Below the pieces are notes generated by a model. The model made no database searches. It was not told where the DNA came from and was given only the letters and a program-made list of their open reading frames with translations. A stretch of 29,726 nucleotides of DNA from a virus. Made by a program: the position numbers and the translations under genes. The DNA lies in IMG/VR virus record IMGVR_UViG_3300031785_000038, positions 1 through 29,726 of that record. The stretch is one strand, 5' to 3'. Numbering within the stretch: position 1 is the stretch's first letter; each line of letters starts with the position of its first letter. This document shows, piece after piece, positions 1 through 7,393 of this stretch.

Positions 1-3000
1 TATGAAATATTTTTAAATCACTATCATTACCTATAGATATTTTAGCACTATCAACAGCAGAACCTCCATCTGGTACTTGTATACCTGCAGCATTCATAAG
101 TGCGATTGTTGCAGCAGAATCAGTGCCCGGTGCTTGTCTTGCTTGTACGTATGCAGAGTCTACAAAAGTTTGAACTCTAGTGTTTGTATAATATAAGTTA
201 CTACCTTCAGTAAGATTACTTGTAGACTTTGTAGCTAATCGGTTATCAAATCTTGTATCTGTATAATATAAGTTTGTGCCTTCAGTTAAGTTTGTTGTTG
301 TAAAACCTGTGAAGTTACGTGTACTAATTTCAACTGCATGGCCCATGTAAGCATGAGATGAACATTGATAATGTAAAACTGGTGGAGTGGATTCTGTTAT
401 AGTTATTTCAGTATATGTTGCTGCAGTTGATACGCCTGTTGTAAATTGTGTAGTTCTTGCGGCATCATAATAAAATCTAAACGGATGACTCGACATATCG
501 CTCGAACTTAAATTAAAACGATATGTTCTTCCAAGTTTTAAGTTTACTATTGGTGATTCTGTACCATCAATATAATACGCATTTCCACTACCTTGACCTT
601 GATATACATGACTACCAGATTTTGCTGCAACTGTTACTGCAAAGGTTTTAGTAGTGGCGTCATGAGCATTTCTTTCAACTGCAGAGTTTGCAGAATCTTT
701 GGCAAAGAAATAATCACTATCGAAATTTTCTTTGGTATATACATCTTCAACATCAATGCTAAATTGTCCTGTTCCTGAATTATACGATAAGTCTCCAGCG
801 GCAGAAAACATTCCTCGTACATTTGCTGAATCAATGTTAAATTCACCTGATGTTACTGATAATCCTTTGTTTGCTGTAAAGTAACTTCTTATAAGTGGTC
901 TGTAAAAATTTGTAAGTTCAGATGAATCAATTTTTATATCACCTGAAGAGATTCCAATACCAGTTCCACCAGTAAAATGTGCACGTACTTCTGATGCACT
1001 CGGTCCAGTGTATGTCATTACACCTGTGCCAGAATCATAAGTAAATGAACCATCACCTCCAGCGTCTACAGCAAAAAGTGCAGCTTTTGCCGCACTATCG
1101 GCTCGAGCTACGGTATAATATAAGTTAGTCCCTTCAGCTAAATTACTTGTAGTTTTTGTGCCAAGTGCTGAGTCAAAGTCAGAATCAAATCCTAAGTACT
1201 CACCTTGAAAAGGTTTATTAAAAACAAACTTATCACCTGATGCTGAATATGTAAGTGTCGCTGATGCACCATTTATTGTTATGCCTGCACCGTCTGCGGC
1301 AGCTGCATCAGCCGCTGAATCTGCTAGTACTATATTCTTATCGTTTATACTTACGGTAGTTGAGTTTATTACAGTTTGTGTACCTTCAACCTGTAAGTTA
1401 CCAAGTATCTTAACTGTACCAGTATTATCACCTACAGTTGCAGGATCAATTATAAATTCTGCAGGGCCTCTTACCTGATTAAATGTAACGTTATCAGTGG
1501 TTGCAACAGGCTGTCCTATCGCTATGACACCAGTTGATGAATCATAAGTTACACCTGTTCCGGCGAGCAGTGATGCCTTTGCTGCACTGTCAGCTCTCGC
1601 GTCTGTATAATATAAATTTGTTGTGCCTTCTGGAACATCATCAGTATTAACTTGATTAGTACCTGTACCAAAGTCTATGTGAGTATCATCAATACCGTCT
1701 GCTTTTATACTTACGGCACCTGAAGTTACAGTAAAGTGTTCGGTATTAAATGATGCTATACCTTTGTTAGATGTGGTGGCATCTTCACCAGATATTTCAC
1801 CTGATGATATGTCGATACCTTCGCCAGCAGAAAAATGTGCTCTTACTTCTGAAGCTGATGGACCAGTATAAGTTAACTTGCCAAGTGCAGAATCATAGGC
1901 AAAAGATCCATCACCACCTGCATCAACTGCATTTATAAATCCTCTAATGTGTTGTCTAAAAAAGTTTGTAAGTTCTGACGAGTCAATCTTTATATCACCA
2001 GAATTAATTGCAATACCTGAACCACCAGTAAAGTGAGCTCTTACTTCACTTGCACTTGGACCCGTATATGTAAAAGTACCGGTAGTAGCATTGTATGCAA
2101 ATGATCCGTCACCACCTGCATCAGCTCCAGATATGTAACCTCTTATCGTTTGTCGATATAAGTTTGTTAATTCTGAAGAATCAAGACGTATATCGCCAGT
2201 TCCACTATTATACCCGATACCGTCACCACCGGTAAAGTGCGCGCGTACTTCGGCTGCGCTTGGTCCTGTATAAGTATATGCACCGGTTGATGAATCGTAT
2301 GAGAAAGAACCGTCACCACCAGCATCGACTGCCGCCATGTGTGCTCTTACTTCAGTAGCACTCGGTCCTCTGTATATAAATTTACCAGTCGCCGATTCAT
2401 AAGAAAAGGCTCCATCTCCACCTGAATCGACTGCAGAAAAATGAGCTCTTACTTCAGATGAGCTAGGTCCTGTATATGTGAAAACACCTGTTGAACTATT
2501 GTATGCAAAGCTACCATCGCCACCGGCATCAGTTGCTGAAAGATGAGCTCGTACTTCTGCAGGACTTGGACCTGTATAAGTTATAACACCAGTAGTAGCG
2601 TTATAACTAAAAGAACCATCACCTCCAGCGTCTGTTGCTGATATGTAACCTCTTATGTCTTGCCTAAAAAATGCTGATAATTCTGAAGAGTCAATATTAA
2701 GAGTATTTGTTGCATTACTATAATTTAAACCTACACCTTCAAGAACAGCACTATCAAGTGTTAAATTAAAATCACTGTCAAAATTTTCTTTAGTATAAAC
2801 TTGTTCTACATCAAACTCAAATATACCTGTGCTTGCATTGTATGATAAGTCACCGCCACTGGCAAACATGTTTCTAATTTGTTGTATAGAACCTTGTAAA
2901 TTAAAGTTTACTGGATCACCAGCGCTATCTGTAGCAGCAAACCCTCCACTTGAATCTTTTAAATCTATATTACCAAGATGTATCGTACCACCGCTTAAGT

Positions 3001-3361
3001 ATAAGTCTCTAAATTTTTTAGCACTATCACCTAAGTCAAAAGCACTATCTTGTGTAGGTACAATGTTTCCTTGTGTAGAAATACCTGTAACGACTGGAGT
3101 TGAACTTGAATCAATTTGAATTAAAAGTTTATCAGTACCTGGTGTGTAGAATTTTTCAATACCATTATCAGTTAAAAAATCAAAGTTCTTAAATGCATTT
3201 TCTGCAGAATCATATACAAGTATTTGACCATCTGATTTAGTGGCAACACTAAAATCGGTAAAATCGTCAATCGATATACCAGTTTGTGCGGTAGCTATCG
3301 GTGTACCAACTACAATCTTTTTTACAAAAGTGGTTTGACCTACGGTTACTTTAATTGCCAT
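1..3361 (-). CDS. Giant repeat-rich tail fiber / virion structural protein (3' end outside window)
   Basis: This frame is open from an ATG at 3361 to the left edge, giving 1120 codons without a stop; the C-terminus is missing. The start has a good ribosome site (AGAGGAATAG before ATG) and follows the upstream gene by 8 bases. The protein is built of repeats typical of phage fibers: seven copies of a block ending in TYTGPSxSEVRAHF, four of DSSELTNFFRQxIRGYI, and four of NLxEGTNLYYT. Around residues 925-1010 lies a cupredoxin-like module. The last visible residues, DSDLKIFH, match the start of a motif common in marine phage fibers. The role is inferred: an adhesin or long fiber on the baseplate rim, possibly followed by a C-terminal chaperone domain outside the window. 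Family type is fairly certain; receptor and exact position in the virion are unknown. Confidence 0.85.
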   Translation of the reverse strand, partial: MAIKVTVGQTTFVKKIVVGTPIATAQTGISIDDFTDFSVATKSDGQILVYDSAENAFKNFDFLTDNGIEKFYTPGTDKLLIQIDSSSTPVVTGISTQGNIVPTQDSAFDLGDSAKKFRDLYLSGGTIHLGNIDLKDSSGGFAATDSAGDPVNFNLQGSIQQIRNMFASGGDLSYNASTGIFEFDVEQVYTKENFDSDFNLTLDSAVLEGVGLNYSNATNTLNIDSSELSAFFRQDIRGYISATDAGGDGSFSYNATTGVITYTGPSPAEVRAHLSATDAGGDGSFAYNSSTGVFTYTGPSSSEVRAHFSAVDSGGDGAFSYESATGKFIYRGPSATEVRAHMAAVDAGGDGSFSYDSSTGAYTYTGPSAAEVRAHFTGGDGIGYNSGTGDIRLDSSELTNLYRQTIRGYISGADAGGDGSFAYNATTGTFTYTGPSASEVRAHFTGGSGIAINSGDIKIDSSELTNFFRQHIRGFINAVDAGGDGSFAYDSALGKLTYTGPSASEVRAHFSAGEGIDISSGEISGEDATTSNKGIASFNTEHFTVTSGAVSIKADGIDDTHIDFGTGTNQVNTDDVPEGTTNLYYTDARADSAAKASLLAGTGVTYDSSTGVIAIGQPVATTDNVTFNQVRGPAEFIIDPATVGDNTGTVKILGNLQVEGTQTVINSTTVSINDKNIVLADSAADAAAADGAGITINGASATLTYSASGDKFVFNKPFQGEYLGFDSDFDSALGTKTTSNLAEGTNLYYTVARADSAAKAALFAVDAGGDGSFTYDSGTGVMTYTGPSASEVRAHFTGGTGIGISSGDIKIDSSELTNFYRPLIRSYFTANKGLSVTSGEFNIDSANVRGMFSAAGDLSYNSGTGQFSIDVEDVYTKENFDSDYFFAKDSANSAVERNAHDATTKTFAVTVAAKSGSHVYQGQGSGNAYYIDGTESPIVNLKLGRTYRFNLSSSDMSSHPFRFYYDAARTTQFTTGVSTAATYTEITITESTPPVLHYQCSSHAYMGHAVEISTRNFTGFTTTNLTEGTNLYYTDTRFDNRLATKSTSNLTEGSNLYYTNTRVQTFVDSAYVQARQAPGTDSAATIALMNAAGIQVPDGGSAVDSAKISIGNDSDLKIFH
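332..590 (-). other. Cupredoxin-like domain inside the giant fiber
   Basis: Codons 925-1010 of the fiber read as a beta-rich module with GRTYRFNLSSSDMSSHPFRF followed about 40 residues later by HYQCSSHAYMGH. Candidate type-1 copper ligands are His959, Cys1000, His1003 and Met1006. The order (His, about 40 residues, Cys-x2-His-x2-Met) resembles plastocyanin and amicyanin. The motif is seen directly; copper binding is inference. It could instead be a fold relic used only as a binding surface. Confidence 0.6.
905..2700 (-). repeat. Dispersed DSSELTNFFRQxIRGYI fiber repeat, four copies
   Basis: A second repeat type occurs near 2650-2700, 2145-2195, 1935-1995 and 890-945. In protein the copies read DSSELSAFFRQDIRGYI, DSSELTNLYRQTIRGYI, DSSELTNFFRQHIRGFI and DSSELTNFYRPLIRSYF. 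They alternate with the 34-residue repeat, which gives the fiber a composite two-repeat architecture. Confidence 0.75.
2235..2640 (-). repeat. Four tandem copies of a ~34-residue (102 bp) fiber repeat
   Basis: Four consecutive copies of a unit with consensus SATDAGGDGSFxYxSxTG followed by xxTYTGPSxSEVRAHF lie head to tail within the fiber gene. Their EVRAH ends fall near 2542, 2438, 2338 and 2236. Three more copies are dispersed at about 2032-2121, 1833-1921 and 976-1063. Copies differ at many third codon positions, so they are old protein repeats rather than a recent expansion. Confidence 0.85.
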
Positions 3362-3369
3362 CTATTCCT

Positions 3370-3717
3370 CTAAGTAACTTGTGGAGTTACTTGTATACGA
3401 CCTTCAAGTATTCTCTCAACGATAGTGTTTCCAGAACTATCGTTAAAAGATAATTCGATATCATAAACATGTCTACCAGTTCGTAAAGCAGCAGTTTGTG
3501 CATTAGTTAATGATAAAGTGGTTATTCCTGCTGCAGCATTTGTGTTTACTACAGTAAATGCAGTTGCTTCACCGGCGCTGTCTGCATAATTTTTTTTAAT
3601 TTTTGCTGTTACTGTGTGACCAGATAGATTTTTTGCTGCACCGTTTTTATCGACTAAATGTAGTTCTATAGAGGTATCAGCACCTTGATCAAAGGTGAAT
3701 TCTTGAAATTGGGCCAT
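3370..3717 (-). CDS. Small virion structural protein, BppU-like/Ig-like beta domain
   Basis: A 115-residue protein starting MAQFQEFTFDQGADTSIELH. The pattern of a polar strand, LVDKNGAAKNLSGHTVTAKI and a closing beta-rich half resembles the N-terminal domain of BppU-type baseplate upper proteins and related Ig-like folds that hold fibers. No signal peptide or membrane segment is seen. It is the first gene after a late promoter (TATAAATA at 3778-3771) with a predicted leader of about 48 bases. It sits directly upstream of the giant fiber, so a role as fiber adaptor or fiber base is a reasonable inference. The domain match is by pattern only; it could be any small beta-sandwich structural protein. 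Confidence 0.7.
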   Translation of the reverse strand: MAQFQEFTFDQGADTSIELHLVDKNGAAKNLSGHTVTAKIKKNYADSAGEATAFTVVNTNAAAGITTLSLTNAQTAALRTGRHVYDIELSFNDSSGNTIVERILEGRIQVTPQVT

Positions 3718-3770
3718 GAAATACTCCAGTTGATTTCTTTGTCGGACGTTAACGCCCCTGCCATTTAATC

Positions 3771-3778
3771 TATTTATA
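3771..3778 (-). promoter_or_regulatory. T4-type late promoter (TATAAATA) for the fiber operon
   Basis: The minus strand reads TATAAATAG at 3778-3770, an exact match to the T4 late promoter box recognised by a gp55-type sigma factor. With the box at -13 to -6, transcription would begin near 3765, about 48 bases before the ATG at 3717. It is paired back to back with a second box on the plus strand at 3791-3798. Confidence 0.75.
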
Positions 3779-3790
3779 CAAAAACGTGTT

Positions 3791-3798
3791 TATAAATA
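3791..3798 (+). promoter_or_regulatory. T4-type late promoter (TATAAATA) for the glycosyltransferase genes
   Basis: An exact TATAAATA lies on the plus strand, followed by five bases (TATTC) and then ATG at 3804. With the standard T4 spacing (box at -13 to -6) the A of the ATG is +1, so the mRNA would be leaderless. No Shine-Dalgarno sequence is present upstream. Confidence 0.7.
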
Positions 3799-3803
3799 TA
3801 TTC

Positions 3804-4691
3804 ATGAATAATATTATATTTAGTTTGTATATTGATATTCCTGAAAGTGAATTAGATTATCAGCCTCCACATTATGGCAGTAAGATATCTAAAACACTTC
3901 ACACTAAACAGCAACTTAAAAAATATTACAATTGGTTAAAAGACATGCAAGTTAAGTATGCTAAAACGATTGGTGTTGAGTATAAACTTTTTGAGTATGA
4001 TGATGAATATAAAAGTTACCATAAATGGTTTAAAGAAACTTATCCACAAATAACTTCATATAACATAGTAAACTTTTATAAATTAAAAAAATTACATGAT
4101 TTAGTTGAAATACATGACAATGTTTTATATCTAGACTTTGATGTAGTGCCTATATCAAAAATTAATTTTTTTAATAATAATGATTTATCACAAGGCATTT
4201 ATATTCTTACTGGTACAGCTGAATCGCAAAAGCCAGTTGTTACTGATGATGGAATAGTTAAAGATGCAAAAAGAAGTCATAGTATAAGATCACCAACAGC
4301 AAAGTATTGGAATGCACGTGCACTTTGTTTAAATGAAGATATATTTGGTGACTATACAGTCTACAATACCGGTATAATTGGTGTTAATAAATTTTTCTTA
4401 GATAAATTAAATTATTTTAAAAATTTTGATATCATGATTCAAAAAATGGATAATTTAATAAAAAATAATGATATGTTTCCAGAATACATTAGAAACTTGT
4501 TTGCTTATGATAACGAAACTATTTGGGCATACAAGACTTTAAAACATAAGGTTGAAACAATAAAGCTAAATTCTGACTGGCATCATTTTATGGACAAGTG
4601 GAATTATATACCACACACTGTAAACTTTGTACATGCAATCAATAAAAACTTTGAGTACGTTAAAAATTATTATGAGAAGAATCGTATATAG
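3804..4691 (+). CDS. GT-A-like glycosyltransferase (first of three)
   Basis: From the ATG at 3804 the product has 295 residues. A GTG at 3786 is in frame but lies before the promoter box, so ATG 3804 is preferred. The segment NVLYLDFDVVP carries a DxD-type motif (Asp111-Phe-Asp113) that in GT-A enzymes binds the metal and nucleotide-sugar. YNTGIIGVNK (Asn188-Thr-Gly) is the sort of loop found in GT8/GT32-like enzymes, and a late acidic segment (DNETIWAYKT) may be catalytic. No signal peptide or membrane helix is seen, so it is probably cytoplasmic. It overlaps the next gene by 20 bases. Base composition is much more AT-rich than the flanking structural genes. Donor sugar and acceptor cannot be told. 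Expression from a late promoter points to virion proteins rather than DNA as acceptor (inference). Confidence 0.75.
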   Translation: MNNIIFSLYIDIPESELDYQPPHYGSKISKTLHTKQQLKKYYNWLKDMQVKYAKTIGVEYKLFEYDDEYKSYHKWFKETYPQITSYNIVNFYKLKKLHDLVEIHDNVLYLDFDVVPISKINFFNNNDLSQGIYILTGTAESQKPVVTDDGIVKDAKRSHSIRSPTAKYWNARALCLNEDIFGDYTVYNTGIIGVNKFFLDKLNYFKNFDIMIQKMDNLIKNNDMFPEYIRNLFAYDNETIWAYKTLKHKVETIKLNSDWHHFMDKWNYIPHTVNFVHAINKNFEYVKNYYEKNRI

Positions 4692-5439
4692 TATATTTAC
4701 AAATAAGATAGATGAACACCCATCTGCTGATAATTTTAAAAAAAATCAATTTGTAAAATATAAACACAAAATAATAGAAGCACAAAGTAGGTATGCTAAG
4801 ATTTGCAATGCAAGTTATAAGCTTTTTGAAACCACTAATACAAACTATAATGAAATACAATTTGAAAAGTTATACCTTTTTGATGAACTTGCAAATGATT
4901 ATGATGAAGTACTATATTTAGATTTTGATGTAATTCCTGTAAAAAATTCTATTATATTTAATAAATTTAATTTAAATAATATGTGTGCTTGCTCTATAAA
5001 CAAACATGAAGAGTTTATTCATAAATTAAATGAAGTTAAAAATTTAACTGAAATGCATATGTTCATAAAAACAACTTCAAAAAAAGCTATGCTATCAATC
5101 CATGATATAAACGGTAGTGATGATTTAATAAATACGGGTGTGTTATTAGCTAATAAAAAAGTAATAAAATCTATTGATTTGAAAAATACTTTAAAAGAAG
5201 CAAGTTTGACATTTAATAAATCGAAAGATGATAATATTTATTATGAAGACATAACAAAACTTTGGATAGAAAATAATGAAGCATTTTTTTCATACATAAT
5301 AGAAAAATATAATATTCCTTATACAAATATTGGCATATTATGGAACTTTATTTTAAATCATAAAATTAAAAATGTAAATCCAAGCGCTTATTTTTTACAT
5401 GTTATAAGTAAAGAGTTTGAAAAATGCTTAGAGTTATAG
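4672..5439 (+). CDS. GT-A-like glycosyltransferase (second of three)
   Basis: The likely start is ATG 4672 (MRRIVYSIFTNKIDEH, 255 residues). An in-frame TTG at 4627 would extend deep into the previous gene and is less likely. The product is a divergent relative of its upstream neighbour: it has DEVLYLDFDVIP (DxD at about residues 84-86) and INTGVLLANKK, matching the NTG loop. The N-terminal segment with AQSRYAKICNASYKLFE corresponds to MQVKYAKTIGVEYKLFEYD of the first enzyme, which suggests gene duplication followed by divergence. It overlaps the preceding gene by 20 bases and the following one by 16, so the three are translationally linked. No strong Shine-Dalgarno sequence is seen. GC content in a counted 60-base line was about 23%. 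The acceptor is unknown. Confidence 0.7.
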   Translation: MRRIVYSIFTNKIDEHPSADNFKKNQFVKYKHKIIEAQSRYAKICNASYKLFETTNTNYNEIQFEKLYLFDELANDYDEVLYLDFDVIPVKNSIIFNKFNLNNMCACSINKHEEFIHKLNEVKNLTEMHMFIKTTSKKAMLSIHDINGSDDLINTGVLLANKKVIKSIDLKNTLKEASLTFNKSKDDNIYYEDITKLWIENNEAFFSYIIEKYNIPYTNIGILWNFILNHKIKNVNPSAYFLHVISKEFEKCLEL

Positions 5440-5993
5440 CTGTTAACACAGGTACAAAATATTCTCAATGGTATGTTAATAATTTAAAACATATGATTGA
5501 TACTTATTCTAATTTAAATTATAATAAATTTGAAGTTATTACTAAAGATGAATATGATGGTGTGTTTAACAAATTACAAATGTTCGATATGTTTAGAGAT
5601 GGACAAAACATTTACTTTGATTTAGACGTTTGTATTTTAAAAGATTGTAATTTATTATTAAAAAGTGAATTTACACTATGCCATGCATGGTGGAGAGAGC
5701 ATGAACACACGCCGTTAAATTCTTCTATAATATCTTGGAAAGGTGATCAATCTAAAATATTTAATTTTTTTAATAATGATCCGGAATATTACATGTTAAA
5801 ATATTCAAGAGGTATCGATCAATTTATTTATGAAAATATAATATATGAAACATATAACTATTCATATGAAGTCAATTCAATTAAATATTTAAATGAAAAC
5901 AAATTTAATAATTATAACGTAGTGTTATTTAATCAAAGCTATCATCTTATGCATCGACAGGGGTGGTGGTCTTCTTACTTTCTTCCGCTATAG
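5424..5993 (+). CDS. Small GT-A-like glycosyltransferase (third of three)
   Basis: A 189-residue protein with GQNIYFDLDVCI (DxD at Asp66-Leu-Asp68), preceded by KLQMFDMFRD as in sugar transferases where an aspartate-rich strand binds the donor. SIISWKGD and SRGIDQFIYENI resemble conserved downstream segments of small capsule/LPS-type transferases. The final LMHRQGWWS may supply the terminal metal-binding His seen in GT-A folds. The start is ATG 5424, 16 bases inside the previous gene, with a weak AAAGAG upstream. Its last 47 bases overlap, in the convergent direction, the end of the minus-strand gene at 5947-6468. It is shorter than most full-length glycosyltransferases and could be a minimal domain. 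Confidence 0.65.
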   Translation: MLRVIAVNTGTKYSQWYVNNLKHMIDTYSNLNYNKFEVITKDEYDGVFNKLQMFDMFRDGQNIYFDLDVCILKDCNLLLKSEFTLCHAWWREHEHTPLNSSIISWKGDQSKIFNFFNNDPEYYMLKYSRGIDQFIYENIIYETYNYSYEVNSIKYLNENKFNNYNVVLFNQSYHLMHRQGWWSSYFLPL

Positions 5994-6468
5994 CAACAGC
6001 AGCTTTAATCGCTTCTAATAAATTTTTCGATTTTCTTAACTTGCTTTTTAAGTTTCTGCTTTTTGATTTTTTAATAGAATCAAGTTCAAATAGTTCTAAC
6101 TTAAATAAAAATAATCTTTCTTTATCTTCTTCTTCATTAAAATCTGCAAATATAGCATGCGCAATCATTTTATATAAATTACTTGACCCTTCACTTAAAT
6201 CATAAATCAACCCTCGTTCTTTACCAATTTTTACCACATCATTTTCAAATGCTTCGTTTTGTGCTCGTATCTGTTTATAAGTTGATTCATGTAAAGTATC
6301 GATATCCATGTGAGTAAGTAAGTTTTCCCAACTTGGATCACCTTCTTTTGCTTCAATATATTCAACTCTTGTTTCTTTACCATCAGGAGTTGTCCAATAA
6401 GCTTCAACTATTGTCCTGTCATTATTAGAAAAATGTGCTGTTAAAAAATCATGTCCCGGAATAGCCAT
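5947..6468 (-). CDS. Conserved marine T4-like phage structural protein, unknown role
   Basis: A 173-residue protein beginning MAIPGHDFLTAHFSNNDRTI, followed by EAYWTTPDGKETRVEYIEA and DPSWENLLTHMDIDTLHEST. I recognise this opening as a family that recurs in the structural region of T4-like cyanophages and pelagiphages, but I know of no assigned function. The C-terminal third is basic and helical (KKSKSRNLKSKLRKSKN) and may be a coiled segment. The ribosome site AAGGAGTT lies within the end of the upstream gene, whose stop is 2 bases away, so it is co-translated in the operon. It is the last gene of the long minus-strand chain and ends inside the opposing glycosyltransferase gene. Confidence 0.75.
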   Translation of the reverse strand: MAIPGHDFLTAHFSNNDRTIVEAYWTTPDGKETRVEYIEAKEGDPSWENLLTHMDIDTLHESTYKQIRAQNEAFENDVVKIGKERGLIYDLSEGSSNLYKMIAHAIFADFNEEEDKERLFLFKLELFELDSIKKSKSRNLKSKLRKSKNLLEAIKAAVAIAEESKKTTTPVDA

Positions 6469-6470
6469 CG

Positions 6471-7391
6471 TTAACTCCTTGCTATCTTTAAAAAAAATGT
6501 ATTTTGTGTTTGTGCAGTACCATTAGGAAACTCTTGAGCTCTATAATCATTTGCATTTACAAATCTTTGTTGATAATTACCACCACCATCAAGTCTCGTA
6601 TCAACCATACCACTACCTCGATTATTTCCACTACCATTGATGCTATATGTCAATCTAGAACCACTTGTATTTACAGTGTGATGCCTCATTTCTGCAAGCA
6701 ACATTGCGTCAAACGCTGCAGCTGTGTAAGTTTGTAAGTCATTGTCAGAATTGATTTGAAAAGGAACTGTTATTGATGGTGCTGTTCCTTGATTAGTTCT
6801 CATTAAATAATAATTTTGAATAGTAGTTGGTTGATCTAAAGTTTCGTTGATACCACCTGCTGTATAAGCTCCAGTGTTAGCTCTTGTATCGATAAAAACC
6901 GGTGTTGAAGATATAAGTGTGTGGTCTGATAGTGAAGTGGCTGTATGTATTCTAAACGTACCGTCTCTATCAGTGCCGTCAACAATTGAAGTCAATGCGC
7001 CGTCTATAAACGTATCAAACATATCTGTTGAGTTCATTGCTTGTATATTTGAGCCATCATAATACACCGGATATAATTTATTGTTAGTGTCTGTTGGAGC
7101 ACTTAGTGACGCATTAACTTGGCTTATTCTATCAAATACTACTGTTACTGTAGTCGGTTCTGCAGTTTCTCCTTCAGTTGGAAACCTGTCTGCTCTAGTT
7201 GCCGCGGCACCAGCCTGCAACCTAGTATCTGACATTGAATCTAAAGTTCCACCATTTGAAACTTGTGATAACGTTACACTTGGATTACTGCCATAAACAT
7301 ATATACATCTATTTTGTATAGCAGTTATCATTGATGAAGACATCTCTCTTAGATCGTTTCCATCATTATATAATGGCCTTCTTGCTGCCAT
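6471..7391 (-). CDS. Virion structural protein of the marine T4-like type
   Basis: A 306-residue protein starting MAARRPLYNDGNDLREMSSS. The features SVTLSQVSNGGTLDSMSDTR, LQAGAAATRADRFPTEGETA and LYPVYYDGSNIQAMNSTDMF are hallmarks of a structural protein repeatedly found near the baseplate genes of T4-like marine phages. It is rich in Thr, Ser, Asn and Gly and has no charged clusters or membrane segments, consistent with a beta-structured virion surface protein. It starts 2 bases after the preceding stop. The exact place in the virion is not known to me; a baseplate-periphery or neck-fiber role is inference. Confidence 0.75.
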   Translation of the reverse strand: MAARRPLYNDGNDLREMSSSMITAIQNRCIYVYGSNPSVTLSQVSNGGTLDSMSDTRLQAGAAATRADRFPTEGETAEPTTVTVVFDRISQVNASLSAPTDTNNKLYPVYYDGSNIQAMNSTDMFDTFIDGALTSIVDGTDRDGTFRIHTATSLSDHTLISSTPVFIDTRANTGAYTAGGINETLDQPTTIQNYYLMRTNQGTAPSITVPFQINSDNDLQTYTAAAFDAMLLAEMRHHTVNTSGSRLTYSINGSGNNRGSGMVDTRLDGGGNYQQRFVNANDYRAQEFPNGTAQTQNTFFLKIARS

Positions 7392-7393
7392 GG

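Noticed and set aside
3786-3803. GTG start for the first glycosyltransferase
   Set aside because: The GTG is upstream of and overlaps the late promoter region, so it would not be in the transcript; ATG 3804 fits better.
4627-4671. TTG start for the second glycosyltransferase
   Set aside because: It would overlap the previous gene by 65 bases and add a segment without matching residues in the related first enzyme; ATG 4672 is preferred.
5127-5134. AATAAATA, a near-match to the late box on the plus strand
   Set aside because: First base differs and it is in the middle of a very AT-rich coding region with no gene start nearby.
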